Assembly: GCA_900466575.1 (NCBI GenBank)
Contig: UBMP01000006.1
Coordinates: forward strand, 1-64,000
Reading direction: 5' to 3'
Source of the DNA: Hyphomicrobiales bacterium
GTDB lineage: Bacteria; Pseudomonadota; Alphaproteobacteria; Rhizobiales; Rhizobiaceae
DNA: 64,000 nucleotides
The position numbers were made by a program, and so were the translations under genes. Below, in pieces: positions 30,473 to 39,416 of the stretch (position 1 is its first letter; each line of letters begins with the position of its first letter). The notes under the pieces were generated by a model. The model was not told the origin of the DNA. It did not search any database and saw nothing but the letters and a program-made list of their open reading frames with translations.

Positions 30473-33458
30473 TGATGCGGCTCCCTTCCTTGTCGTAGAA
30501 CACGGCGTCGGTCACTTCGACCGCGATGGTTTCATTTTCCAGCGGCACATAGAGCGTTTGGCCGATCTTCGCGCGGCCATCGGCGACGACCGCGAGGCCG
30601 AAGCTGTAGCCGAGATTTTCGGACCAGTAGGACGACGTGACGTGGCCGAGCATCTTCATCGGCTTCGGCTGGTTCGGGTCCTCGACGATCTGCGCGCCTT
30701 CCGGCACGATGGTCTTGCCGTCGCGCGGCTTGAAGCCGACGAGCTGCTTGCGACCGGAGCGGATGAGATCCGGGCGCTTGAGGCCGCGAATGCCGACGAA
30801 GTCGGTTTTCTTCTTGGAGACCGCCCAGGCAACGCCGGCATCGTCCGGCGTCAGCGTGCCGTCCGTATCCTGACCGACGATGATATAGCCCTTTTCAGCG
30901 CGCAGAACGTGCATGGTTTCCGTGCCATAGGCGCAGCCGCCGACGGCCTGCGTGGCCTTGTAAAGCGCGTCCCAAAGGGCCGCGCCGTAATCGGCCGGCA
31001 CGTTGATTTCAAAGCCCATTTCACCGGCGAAGGTCATGCGGAAGAGGCGGGCGGGAACGCCCATCACCTTGCATTCGGCAACGCTCATATGCGGGAAGGC
31101 TTCGTTCGTCAGGTCCACGCCCTCGACGAGCGGAGCGACGATTTCGCGTGCTTTCGGGCCCTGCACTGCAACGGTTGCCCACTGTTCGGTGGCCGAAGTC
31201 AGCCAGACCTTCAGGTGCGGGAATTCCGTCTGCAGATAGTCTTCCATGTGGTTCATGACGCGGGCGGCACCGCCGGTCGTTGTCGTGACATGGAAGCGAT
31301 CGTCGGCGATGCGGCCGACGACGCCGTCGTCATAGACGAAACCGTCTTCGCGCAGCATGATGCCGTAGCGGCAGCGGCCGGGCTTCAGGTTGTCCCAGGC
31401 GTTGGTGTACATGAGGTTCAGGAACGTTGCGGCATCGGGGCCGACGACCTCGATCTTGCCGAGCGTCGAGGCATCGAAAATGCCGACGCTGGTGCGCACC
31501 GTCTTGCATTCGCGATTGACGGCGGCGTGCATGTCTTCGCCGGCGCGCGGGTAGAACCAGGCGCGCTTCCAGTTGCCAACATCCTCGAAGACCGCGCCGA
31601 TCGCCTCTTCGCGCTCATGCATCGGCGTCTTGCGCGCCGGGTCGAAGAGCGGACCACGGTTGTGGTTGAGGATCGTGCCAAAGGTCACCGGCGTATAGGG
31701 CGAGCGGAAGGTGGTCAGGCCCACTTCCGGAATGTCCTTGCCGAGCGCTTCGGCAGCAATCGCCAGACCATGCATGTTGGAGAGCTTGCCCTGATCGGAG
31801 GCCATGCCGTTCGTGGTGAAGCGCTTGATATGCTCGATGGAGGCCATGCCTTCGCGCACCGCCAGACGGATATCCTTGGCGCAGACGTCGTTCTGGAAGT
31901 CGATGAAGGCCTTGCCGTGGGTTTCCGGGCCTGCACCTTCCGGTGTGCCGATCATGCCGCCGGTCCAGGCGTAGGCCGTGACGGCTTCCGGGGCGGTGCG
32001 GACATCGCCGGTGGCGCCTGCTTCGCGGGCTGCATCCGTGCCGGCCTTGAAAGCTTCCGCCACGAGGGCGGCTGCATCGTCGGTGCCGTTGCAGGAACCC
32101 ACTGAAATGCAGTTCTCGGTGTAGATGTCCGGCACGAAGCGGGCCTTGTCGGCCTCGTATCTCAGCTTGCCGCGCGTCTGCGAGAACATGTGGACGGAGG
32201 GCGTCCAGCCGGCGCAGGTGATCAGCGCGTCGATTTCGATCTTGCGGCGCGTGCCGCCCGCCTTGCGGATCACCGACATGGAGTTGACGCGGAGCTTGCC
32301 GCCGGTGGTGACGACGGACTGGCCGGTCATGACCTCGATGCCGAGACGCGAGGCTTCGGCGCGAACGGCCTCACCGGGATTGTCGCGAACATCGACGATG
32401 GCGGCGATCTTCACGCCGGCGTTCGCCAGATCGAATGCGGCCTCATAGGCCGAATCATGGGCGGTGAAGACGCCGACCTTGGAGCCGACGGCGACGCCGT
32501 AATGGTTGATGAAGGTGCGGGCAGCCGAGGCCAGCATGACGCCGGGGCGATCGTTGCCGTCGAAAACCATGTGGCGTTCGATGGCGCCCGAGGCGATGAT
32601 GACCTTCTTCGCGCGAACCTTCCAGAGACGTTCGCGGGGTGCTGCGCGCTCCGGGATGGCCTGGTGGTCGGTGACGCGCTCGGCGAGAGCGACGAAGTTG
32701 TGGTCGTAATAGCCGAAGGCCGTCGTGCGGGTGAGAACCCGGACGTTCGGACGGGCGGTCAGGCGCTCGGCGGCACCCTGTGCCCAGTCATAGGCCGGCT
32801 GGCCGTCGACGGTCAGGCTGCTGTCGAAATGCGCAGCGCCACCAAGTTCCGGACGCTCGTCGCAGAGGATGACGTCAGCGCCGGCGCGGGCTGCAGCGAG
32901 AGCCGCCGTGATGCCCGCGAGGCCGCCACCGATGACGAGCACGTCGCAATGGGCGAAGCGGCTGGCGTAATGATCCGGGTCTGCTTCCTTCGGTGAATTG
33001 CCGAGGCCGGCTGCGGCGCGGATGAAGGGCTCGTAGACATGCTTCCAGGCAGCCTTCGGCCACATGAAGGTCTTGTAGTAGAAGCCTGCGGCGAAGAAGG
33101 GCGAAAGCTTGTCGTTGATACCGCCGATGTCGAAGGAGAGCGACGGGAAGCGGTTCTGCGAGGTCACCTTCATGCCTTCGAACACTTCCTGCACCGAGGC
33201 GCGGACGTTCGGCTGTTCGCGGGAGGCGTCACGGGCGACGTTCATCAGCGCATTCGGCTCTTCGGAGCCGGCGGAGATGACGCCGCGGGGGCGGTGATAC
33301 TTGAACGAGCGGCCCATGAGATGGACGCCGTGGGCGAGCAGTGCGGAGGCGATCGTGTCGCCTTCCAGCGCCGTGTAATACTTGCCGTCGAAGGAGAAAC
33401 GCGCCTGACGGGCGGGCGTCAGCCGGCCCTTGCCGGCGATACGGAATGCGCCGCTCAT
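30465..33458 (-). CDS. soxA: sarcosine oxidase alpha subunit
   Basis: A 997-residue subunit. Near the N-terminus is a 2Fe-2S-ferredoxin-like region (GDTIASALLAHGVHLMGRSFKYHRPRG, given in part), then the NAD-binding fold DVLVIGGGLAGITAALAAARAG around residue 170, and a C-terminal aminomethyltransferase-type domain where tetrahydrofolate accepts the one-carbon unit. The complex demethylates sarcosine to glycine, producing 5,10-methylene-tetrahydrofolate and hydrogen peroxide. The start overlaps the soxD stop by four bases. Confidence 0.96.
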   Translation of the reverse strand: MSGAFRIAGKGRLTPARQARFSFDGKYYTALEGDTIASALLAHGVHLMGRSFKYHRPRGVISAGSEEPNALMNVARDASREQPNVRASVQEVFEGMKVTSQNRFPSLSFDIGGINDKLSPFFAAGFYYKTFMWPKAAWKHVYEPFIRAAAGLGNSPKEADPDHYASRFAHCDVLVIGGGLAGITAALAAARAGADVILCDERPELGGAAHFDSSLTVDGQPAYDWAQGAAERLTARPNVRVLTRTTAFGYYDHNFVALAERVTDHQAIPERAAPRERLWKVRAKKVIIASGAIERHMVFDGNDRPGVMLASAARTFINHYGVAVGSKVGVFTAHDSAYEAAFDLANAGVKIAAIVDVRDNPGEAVRAEASRLGIEVMTGQSVVTTGGKLRVNSMSVIRKAGGTRRKIEIDALITCAGWTPSVHMFSQTRGKLRYEADKARFVPDIYTENCISVGSCNGTDDAAALVAEAFKAGTDAAREAGATGDVRTAPEAVTAYAWTGGMIGTPEGAGPETHGKAFIDFQNDVCAKDIRLAVREGMASIEHIKRFTTNGMASDQGKLSNMHGLAIAAEALGKDIPEVGLTTFRSPYTPVTFGTILNHNRGPLFDPARKTPMHEREEAIGAVFEDVGNWKRAWFYPRAGEDMHAAVNRECKTVRTSVGIFDASTLGKIEVVGPDAATFLNLMYTNAWDNLKPGRCRYGIMLREDGFVYDDGVVGRIADDRFHVTTTTGGAARVMNHMEDYLQTEFPHLKVWLTSATEQWATVAVQGPKAREIVAPLVEGVDLTNEAFPHMSVAECKVMGVPARLFRMTFAGEMGFEINVPADYGAALWDALYKATQAVGGCAYGTETMHVLRAEKGYIIVGQDTDGTLTPDDAGVAWAVSKKKTDFVGIRGLKRPDLIRSGRKQLVGFKPRDGKTIVPEGAQIVEDPNQPKPMKMLGHVTSSYWSENLGYSFGLAVVADGRAKIGQTLYVPLENETIAVEVTDAVFYDKEGSRINA

Positions 33459-33763
33459 TTCGCGTCTCCTTCCAGGTTCAATGATTCGAGGGAACGCTTG
33501 GCTTCGCCGGCCTTGTAGGTGACGACGAACTTGTCGCTCACGGTGTGGCGCACGGCATTGAAGAAGCGGCCGCAGCCATGCTGGTGCCGCCAGCGCTCGT
33601 AGATGTAGCCCTTGGGATTGTCGCGGAGGAAGAAATATTCCGCGAAGGCTTCGTCCGAGATGTCGGCGATATTTTCAGGGCGCGCGATATGGGCTTCGCC
33701 GGCTGCGTGGAATTCCAGCTCCGAGCGGTCTTCCTGGCAATAGGGGCAGTGAATGAGAAGCAT
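33455..33763 (-). CDS. soxD: sarcosine oxidase delta subunit
   Basis: A 102-residue small subunit with the zinc ligands CPYC near the N-terminus (LLIHCPYCQEDRSELEF) and HGCGRFF further on, as in known delta subunits. It lies between soxB and soxA with a 15-base gap upstream and a four-base overlap downstream. Confidence 0.95.
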   Translation of the reverse strand: MLLIHCPYCQEDRSELEFHAAGEAHIARPENIADISDEAFAEYFFLRDNPKGYIYERWRHQHGCGRFFNAVRHTVSDKFVVTYKAGEAKRSLESLNLEGDAK

Positions 33764-33778
33764 CGTAATCCCCCGAGA

Positions 33779-35032
33779 TCAGTGGGCGACGGCGGCGGCG
33801 GCCGCTTCGTCGATGAGGCGACCGGTGCGGAACCGGTCGAGCGTGAGGCCGGCGGCGAGGCGATGCGGCTCGTCGCGGGCAATGAGATGGGCGAAGAGAT
33901 TGGCCGAGCCGGGTGTCGCCTTGAAGCCGCCGGTGCCCCAGCCGCAGTTGACATAGAGGCCCGGAACGGGGGTCTTCGACTGGATAGCCGAACGGTCCGG
34001 CGTGTTGTCGGTGATGCCGCCCCACTGGCGCATCATCTTGACGCGGCGGAAGATCGGGAAGAGCTCGCAGATGGCGTCGAGCGTATGCTCGATGATCTGG
34101 ATGCCGCCGGTCTGGGAGTAGGAGACATACTGGTCCGTGCCGGCGCCGATGACGAGTTCACCCTTGTCCGACTGCGAGATATAGGCATGCACCGTGTTGG
34201 ACATGACCACGCAGGGGAAGATGGGCTTCAGCGGCTCGGAAACGAGCGCCTGCAGTGGGTTCGACACCAGCGGCACGCGGACATCAGCCATGGCCATGAT
34301 CTGCGTGTTGTGGCCCGAAGCCGAGACGCCGATCTTCTTCGCGCCGATGAAGCCGCGAGTCGTCTCGACGCCGGTGACGGCGCCGTCCGGGCCGCGGGTG
34401 ATGCCGGTGACCTGGCAATTCTGGATGATATGGACGCCGCGATCATGCGCTGCGCGGGCATAGCCCCAGGCGACGGCGTCATGGCGGGCCGTGCCGCCGC
34501 GGCGCTGCAGGGCGGCGCCATTCAGCGGATAGCGGGCGGTCGCCGAGATATCGAGCGGCGGGCAATAGGCCTTGGCCTGCTCCGGCGTCAGCCATTCATT
34601 GTCGATGCCGTAGAGACGGTTGGCATTGATGTGGCGCGTGAAGGACTGCTTGTCATGCGTATTGTGCGACAGCATCATCACGCCGCGCGGGGAGTACATG
34701 ACGTTGTAGTTGAGATCCTGGCTGAGGTTTTCCCAGAGCTTCAGCGAGTGCTCGTAGATGTCCATGCTCTCTTCATAGAGATAGTTGGACCGGATGATGG
34801 TCGTGTTGCGGCCCGTGTTGCCGCCGCCGAGCCAGCCCTTTTCGATGACTGCGACATTGGTGATGCCGTGTTCCTTGGCCAGATAATAGGCAGCACCCAG
34901 GCCGTGACCGCCGCCGCCGACGATGATGACGTCGTAAGCCTTCTTCGGCTCGGGGGAGACCCATTGCTTCTCCCAGCCCTTGTGGCCGCGCAGGGCCTCG
35001 CGAACCACGGCGAATGCGGAATATTTCTTCAT
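33779..35032 (-). CDS. soxB: sarcosine oxidase beta subunit
   Basis: A 417-residue FAD-containing subunit where sarcosine is oxidised. The dinucleotide fold [19 protein letters not shown] is at about residues 34-52. ATG 35032 ([20 protein letters not shown]) is the conserved beta-subunit N-terminus; the longer frame upstream is not. First gene of soxBDAG. The genes that often accompany sox in soil bacteria (glyA, purU, folD) are not in this window. Confidence 0.96.
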   Translation of the reverse strand: MKKYSAFAVVREALRGHKGWEKQWVSPEPKKAYDVIIVGGGGHGLGAAYYLAKEHGITNVAVIEKGWLGGGNTGRNTTIIRSNYLYEESMDIYEHSLKLWENLSQDLNYNVMYSPRGVMMLSHNTHDKQSFTRHINANRLYGIDNEWLTPEQAKAYCPPLDISATARYPLNGAALQRRGGTARHDAVAWGYARAAHDRGVHIIQNCQVTGITRGPDGAVTGVETTRGFIGAKKIGVSASGHNTQIMAMADVRVPLVSNPLQALVSEPLKPIFPCVVMSNTVHAYISQSDKGELVIGAGTDQYVSYSQTGGIQIIEHTLDAICELFPIFRRVKMMRQWGGITDNTPDRSAIQSKTPVPGLYVNCGWGTGGFKATPGSANLFAHLIARDEPHRLAAGLTLDRFRTGRLIDEAAAAAVAH

Positions 35033-35378
35033 GAAGGGCGCTCCGGCGGTCGAAATGTTCGGACAGGATAGGTCTGCGACATCCCGTCTTTTCTCTGAGC
35101 GACAGGAATGGCAAATTTCCGTCACGCATAATGGTTCTTTTGCGACGCGAAAACAGCAATCTTTCGACACGGGCAAAAGTCGCGGGCCCTGCGGAAGGCG
35201 GCGGGCGGGAAAAAACCCGTCATTGCCGGTCTACGCTCTGGACTTCGAAACGCCGATCTGTTATCCGCTTTTCCCAATCGCAGGGCTTCCGGCTCGGCGA
35301 ACGTTATATTTTTGCCGCATTGGAGCAGAACCTACTCCTCTTGCTGGCTTAACACAAAACCAAAGGAACGGGATTCAC
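35033..35378. other. divergent region between soxB and rpsU
   Basis: This 346-base gap holds promoters for soxB (leftward) and rpsU (rightward). Short G+C-rich repeats such as CGGG around a run of A at 35207-35220 are visible. I looked for the two-aptamer glycine riboswitch pattern upstream of soxB and did not see it. Confidence 0.45.
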
Positions 35379-35606
35379 GTGCAGGTACTTGTCCGCGACA
35401 ACAACGTTGACCAGGCGCTCCGCGCTCTCAAGAAAAAGATGCAGCGCGAAGGCATTTTCCGCGAAATGAAGATGCGCGACTACTACGAAAAGCCGTCGCA
35501 GAAGCGCGCCCGCGAAAAGGCAGAAGCCGTTCGCCGCGTTCGCAAGCTCGCTCGCAAGCGGATGCAGCGCGAAGGCCTCATCGGCGGCCGTCCGGGCGCA
35601 CGTTGA
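35379..35606 (+). CDS. rpsU: 30S ribosomal protein S21
   Basis: A 75-residue basic protein of the small ribosomal subunit that helps start translation. It is recognised by [25 protein letters not shown] and the Arg/Lys-rich tail [19 protein letters not shown]. The start is GTG 35379, preceded by AAAGGAACGGG; the open frame runs far upstream but has no family character. A terminator follows seven bases after the stop. Confidence 0.95.
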   Translation: MQVLVRDNNVDQALRALKKKMQREGIFREMKMRDYYEKPSQKRAREKAEAVRRVRKLARKRMQREGLIGGRPGAR

Positions 35607-35612
35607 TTTTCG

Positions 35613-35633
35613 CGCCGTTTTTTCGGCGTTTTT
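35613..35633 (+). terminator. rho-independent terminator of rpsU
   Basis: CGCCG (35613-35617) pairs with CGGCG (35624-35628), with T runs in the loop and after the stem. Confidence 0.7.
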
Positions 35634-35792
35634 ATGAATGATGTGTGGCGGTGGTGACTGTGTCGCCGCCGCCATTTTCTTCAAGCGGCGTCGCGGTTGT
35701 GGTGAGTCGCGGTTGTCGTGACAGGATTTCAGCATTTCCTTGGGGGACTGGTTTTGACGGGTGCCATCAATTTCTCGGCAGCAGGCGCTGCG

Positions 35793-36632
35793 ATGCCGGC
35801 TCAACGGCCTGTTCGCGTTGTTCTTGCCGCTCTTGCAGTCGGAAGTCTCATGGCGCTTGCCGGTTGCGCGACGACAACCTCGGACGATACGATCCGCATC
35901 GACCGGGCGCAGGGCTCCGAAGAGAATATCAGTTCGCTGACGGCGGTCATCAATTCCAACCCGAGCGATCCGGAAGCCTATAACTCGCGCGGTTCCGCGC
36001 TGGGCAAGGCCGGTCGGTTCAAGGATGCGATGAACGACTTCAACAGGGCCATCCAGCTCAACCCGCGTTATTACCAGGCCTATGCCAACCGGGCGCTTGT
36101 CGAGCGCAGCATGGGCAAGCAGGTCGAGGCCGTGCAGGACTACAACACGGCGCTGCAGATCAACCCGCGCTATGACGTTGCCTATATCGGTCGCGGCGAT
36201 ATCTATCGCCTCGCCAACCGTCTCGACGAGGCCATGGCGGACTTTAACAAGGCGATCGAGCTCGACACGACCGATGGTCGCGCCTACCACCGCCGCGGCC
36301 TGATCTACCAGCGCAGGGGCCAGCATGCGAAGGCGATCGACGACTTCTCGTCCGCCATCTCGCTGTCGCCGACGGCCCCTGAGCCCTATAACGGCCGCGG
36401 CATCTCCTATCTGGCCACAAACGATCTCGACAATGCGTTTGCGGACTTCAACCACGCGATCGATCTCGACGGCAAGGTCGCCGAATCCTGGGCCAACCAG
36501 GCGCTTGTATACGAAAAGCGCGGCAACATGGCGATGGCCTACAAGTCCTATTCGCATGCCCTGCAGCTCGATCCGCGATACCAGCCCGCCCGCGATGGCG
36601 TCGACCGTACGCGTTCGGGAACGGCCGGCTGA
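35793..36632 (+). CDS. tetratricopeptide-repeat lipoprotein, NlpI-like
   Basis: About 279 residues from ATG 35793, which gives a short lipoprotein signal PVRVVLAALAVGSLMALAGC with the lipobox LAGC at residue 25; TTG 35754 with GGGGGAC upstream is a real alternative, as is GTG 35718. After the cysteine come at least six TPR units of 34 residues (for example AYNSRGSALGKAGRFKDAMNDF, YANRALVERSMGKQVEAVQDY, AYHRRGLIYQRRGQHAKAIDDF). It is a scaffold on the inner face of the outer membrane or in the periplasm; E. coli NlpI adapts peptidoglycan hydrolases, but that role here is only inferred. Confidence 0.88.
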   Translation: MPAQRPVRVVLAALAVGSLMALAGCATTTSDDTIRIDRAQGSEENISSLTAVINSNPSDPEAYNSRGSALGKAGRFKDAMNDFNRAIQLNPRYYQAYANRALVERSMGKQVEAVQDYNTALQINPRYDVAYIGRGDIYRLANRLDEAMADFNKAIELDTTDGRAYHRRGLIYQRRGQHAKAIDDFSSAISLSPTAPEPYNGRGISYLATNDLDNAFADFNHAIDLDGKVAESWANQALVYEKRGNMAMAYKSYSHALQLDPRYQPARDGVDRTRSGTAG

Positions 36633-36657
36633 TCCTGGCGACATTGAGCCTCGAAAA

Positions 36658-36683
36658 GCCCGGCCGGTCGCCGGGCGTTTTTT
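36658..36683 (+). terminator. rho-independent terminator of the TPR lipoprotein gene
   Basis: GCCCGGC (36658-36664) pairs with GCCGGGC (36670-36676), followed by G and six T. Confidence 0.88.
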
Positions 36684-36838
36684 GTCTCTGCGGTCGGGCG
36701 GCAGAAGCTGATGCGGTCTTGCGCCTCAAATGCGGCAGCAAACCGCGGTGAGCGGGGTTACTGGCCCCTTGCTAAGTGTCACCCGATCCTGTCATCATTG
36801 TGCATCGCAGTATGATGCCCGGTGTATTGGGGAATGGA

Positions 36839-38074
36839 ATGAAACAGACAATCATCCTTGGCGCCGGCATGGCCGGCATTGGCGCAGGCCTGCATCTCCT
36901 GAAGCGGGGCGTCGACGTGACGATTGTCGATCAGACGGAGCCCGGCCGCGAGACGAGCTATGGCAATGCCGGCCTGATCCAGACCGAGGCGGTCGAGCCC
37001 TATGCGCTGCCGCGCGAGATCGGCAAGCTGTTCATGATCGCCACCGGCATCTCGAATGACGTCTATTACGAGATTTCCAACCTGCCGAGCCACGCGCTGT
37101 CGCTGCTCAAATACTGGTGGTATTCCGGGCCGTCGCATTACGCCACGATTTCGAAGGCCTATGCCTCGATCATCTCGCGGGCGACGGCTGAGCACGCACC
37201 CTTTATCGCCGAAGCGGGCGCCGAAGACCTTGTCGCCCGCGACGGGTTCCGTACCTTCTATCGCGACGGGCGGGAATTCGAGAAGGGGATCGCCAACGCC
37301 AAGCGGCTCTTCGAGACCTATGGTCTTGGAAGCAAGGTCATGAGCGGGCGCGAACTCATGGAGGCCGAACCCCACATCCAGATCTCCGGCGCCGGTGCCA
37401 TCCACTGGCCGGACACCTGGGCAGTCAGGGATCCGGGCTCGCTGGTGGTGGCCTATGCCGATCTCTTCCGCAAGCTGGGTGGCAAGATCGTGCGCGGCGA
37501 TGCGCAGTCGCTGAGCCCCGCCGGTTCGGGTTGGAAGGTCACGACGGTCGATGGACCGGTCGAGGCGGATGCCGTGGTCGTGGCACTCGGGCCCTGGTCG
37601 CCGACGCTGCTCAAGCCTTTCGGCTATGACATCCAGATGGTGCGCAAGCGCGGCTATCATATGCATTACCGCTCCGACACGCCGCTCAATGTGCCGCTCA
37701 TGGACATGGCCAATGGCTATGTGCTGGCGCCCATGCTGAAGGGCATGCGCATCACCACGGGCGCGGAACTGACGAAGGAAGCCTCGCTCGCGGCGCCCGT
37801 CCAGCTCAAGCGGGCCTACAAGGCGGCGAGCGAGATCATTCCGCTCGGCAGCCCGGTCGAAAATGCGCCGTGGTCGGGCACGCGGCCCTGCATGCCTGAC
37901 ATGCTGCCCGTGATCGGCGAGGCGCCAAAGCACAAGGGCCTGTGGTTCCATTTCGGCCACGGGCACCAGGGCTTCACGCTGGGGCCAGCGACGGGACGCA
38001 TGCTCGCCGAACTGATGACGGGCGAGACGCCGTTCACCGACGCGACGCCGTTCCGGCCGGCACGGCTGTTCTGA
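36839..38074 (+). CDS. FAD-dependent D-amino-acid dehydrogenase-like oxidoreductase
   Basis: A 411-residue DAO-family flavoenzyme. The FAD-binding fold is at the very N-terminus (QTIILGAGMAGIGAGLHLLKRG), so ATG 36839 is the start; GGGGAATGG precedes it. Later blocks include GRETSYGNAGLIQ, HWPDTWAVRDPGSLV and the C-terminal GTRPCMPDMLPVIGEAPKHKGLWFHFGHGHQGFTLGPATG region (about residues 351-388, given in part), typical of DadA. It probably strips hydrogen from a D-amino or secondary amino acid and passes electrons to the respiratory chain. It stands alone with its own terminator. Confidence 0.88.
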   Translation: MKQTIILGAGMAGIGAGLHLLKRGVDVTIVDQTEPGRETSYGNAGLIQTEAVEPYALPREIGKLFMIATGISNDVYYEISNLPSHALSLLKYWWYSGPSHYATISKAYASIISRATAEHAPFIAEAGAEDLVARDGFRTFYRDGREFEKGIANAKRLFETYGLGSKVMSGRELMEAEPHIQISGAGAIHWPDTWAVRDPGSLVVAYADLFRKLGGKIVRGDAQSLSPAGSGWKVTTVDGPVEADAVVVALGPWSPTLLKPFGYDIQMVRKRGYHMHYRSDTPLNVPLMDMANGYVLAPMLKGMRITTGAELTKEASLAAPVQLKRAYKAASEIIPLGSPVENAPWSGTRPCMPDMLPVIGEAPKHKGLWFHFGHGHQGFTLGPATGRMLAELMTGETPFTDATPFRPARLF

Positions 38075-38087
38075 CCTGCGAATCAAG

Positions 38088-38120
38088 AAGGCCGCAGCGG
38101 TTTCCACCGCGCGGCCTTTT
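38088..38120. terminator. terminator between the DadA-like gene and the oxidase subunit gene
   Basis: AAGGCCGC (38088-38095) pairs with GCGGCCTT (38111-38118), with an inner CGG/CCG helix and T on the rightward side. Confidence 0.8.
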
Positions 38121-38191
38121 GATCTGGTCTTCGAATTTGCTCACGCAATTGGGGTCGTGGAACCGTTTTCCAGGTTCATGGCAATGGCTGC

Positions 38192-38413
38192 TCAGAAAAG
38201 CAGGATGCCGCCGACGCTCAGGATGATGAAGAGCAGGACCGAAAAGATGAAGCCGGCCGAGGTGAAGAAGCCCACGGCCATGGCGATCAGCAGGAATACG
38301 ACGTGCATCGTGCCGTATTTCGCGCCCTTCACAAAAAGATCGTAGCTCTTTTCATGTTCCTTGTAGTCCATCGGCGCGCCGAGCTCGACCGGACCGGACT
38401 GATGTTCTGCCAT
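38192..38413 (-). CDS. aa3-type cytochrome c oxidase subunit IV family protein
   Basis: A 73-residue protein. The soluble N-terminus carries the family pattern PMDYKEHEKSYDLFVKGAKYGTM and is followed by hydrophobic segments (VVFLLIAMAVGFFTSAGFIFSVLLFIILSVGG, about residues 39-70). Members are the small fourth subunit of alphaproteobacterial aa3 oxidases in the inner membrane. It is far from any main oxidase gene, as is common. A strong GAGGAGAGG ribosome site precedes it. Confidence 0.88.
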   Translation of the reverse strand: MAEHQSGPVELGAPMDYKEHEKSYDLFVKGAKYGTMHVVFLLIAMAVGFFTSAGFIFSVLLFIILSVGGILLF

Positions 38414-38738
38414 GATTTCCTCTCCTCGTCTTCAATGCGCCCCGTCCCCTCCGGATTGACGCATGTCACTGTTGATCTCAGAAATTACACAAAGAGAGGG
38501 AGTTGGCAATGGTGGCGGAGTGTCGCTGGGGCAGCAGTGTCAAGGCTGCTGGCAATCTTCCAAGCATATTGTGAGATCAGGTCGGGTCGTAGATGTGCAG
38601 GCCTCTTCGTCCTTCATCCATGCCTTTCATCAACTTCGCTGAGAGGTTGAGGCGTAATCTAATTCGGCTTGCGCTAACGCGCCGGTAGGGTTCGGAGGCC
38701 CGGATCTTGTGAGATCCGGGTCCCCAATGATCTGCCTG
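38414..38738. other. intergenic region with perfect hairpin
   Basis: No gene is seen in these 325 bases. A perfect 9-pair stem, CCCGGATCT (38699-38707) and AGATCCGGG (38712-38720), lies 19 bases beyond the stop of the cupin gene on the minus strand. It has no T run on either side, so it may be a stabilising or factor-dependent end and not a classical terminator. Base composition is lower in G+C than the flanks. Confidence 0.5.
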
Positions 38739-39167
38739 CTAGGCGCAGCAACACTGGTAGCAGTAGAACATTGATACACCGCGAGGTCCGACTGTAAATT
38801 CGTATGGCGCACCCGCCTTCAAGTACATCCAGTCTCCCTCTTTCAGCTCCTTGTCATTGTAGATGATTGACCCAGACATGATTACCCGAATCCCTGCGCC
38901 CTCGTCGTGCGAATGCTTGGGCACTTTGGTATATGGGCCGGCAGACGAAATATAGAAAGTCGCTGGGCCGTCCGTGAAAAACGGGAGAATAATCTTGTTG
39001 AAGCCACCCGGCACATTGCTGACTGCAAGTTGCTCAGTCTGCCAAAGGTCGGGCAAATCGAGAGAAGAGATGATTGCCTTTTCGTCAAGGCCGCGGGCCT
39101 TTCTGAACTTCTCGAGTTCAGCAATGCAGACGGCAAGCTTTTTTGTGTTCGGATTGAATGCGCTCAT
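38739..39167 (-). CDS. cupin-domain protein with a C-terminal Cys cluster
   Basis: A 142-residue protein. A helical N-terminal part (AVCIAELEKFRKARGLDEKAI) leads to one cupin barrel with the metal-binding pattern KHSHDEGAGIRVIMSGSI (His-x-His-x4-5-Glu type) and GDWMYLKAGAPYEF. It ends in MFYCYQCCCA, with four Cys in the last seven residues. GGAGGGG precedes the start. The gene is lower in G+C than its neighbours and stands alone. Cupins of this size bind metal and act as small oxygenases, isomerases or ligand sensors; the Cys tail is not a feature I know from the family. Confidence 0.78.
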   Translation of the reverse strand: MSAFNPNTKKLAVCIAELEKFRKARGLDEKAIISSLDLPDLWQTEQLAVSNVPGGFNKIILPFFTDGPATFYISSAGPYTKVPKHSHDEGAGIRVIMSGSIIYNDKELKEGDWMYLKAGAPYEFTVGPRGVSMFYCYQCCCA

Positions 39168-39416
39168 GGAACCCCTCCATTGATTTAAGTTGCGTATTTA
39201 TATTAATACAACCTAAAGAAGAGTCTAGCCCCGCATTGCCGGAATCGTTCCAAGTTTCGCCCAGTCTCGGAGGAGGTGGGGAACAGTGCAAAATGCTGGA
39301 TTGGCAGCCTTCGTATGGGCGCAATTTTAGATGGCCAGGAGGGGCATGAACGCCTGGACGCAAAGATTATCAGAAACGCCGAATACGGATCGCCTTCCGT
39401 GCAAACGGGATATTCC

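Noticed and set aside
35033..35378. Possible glycine riboswitch upstream of soxB
   Set aside because: The paired-aptamer consensus was not found in either orientation.
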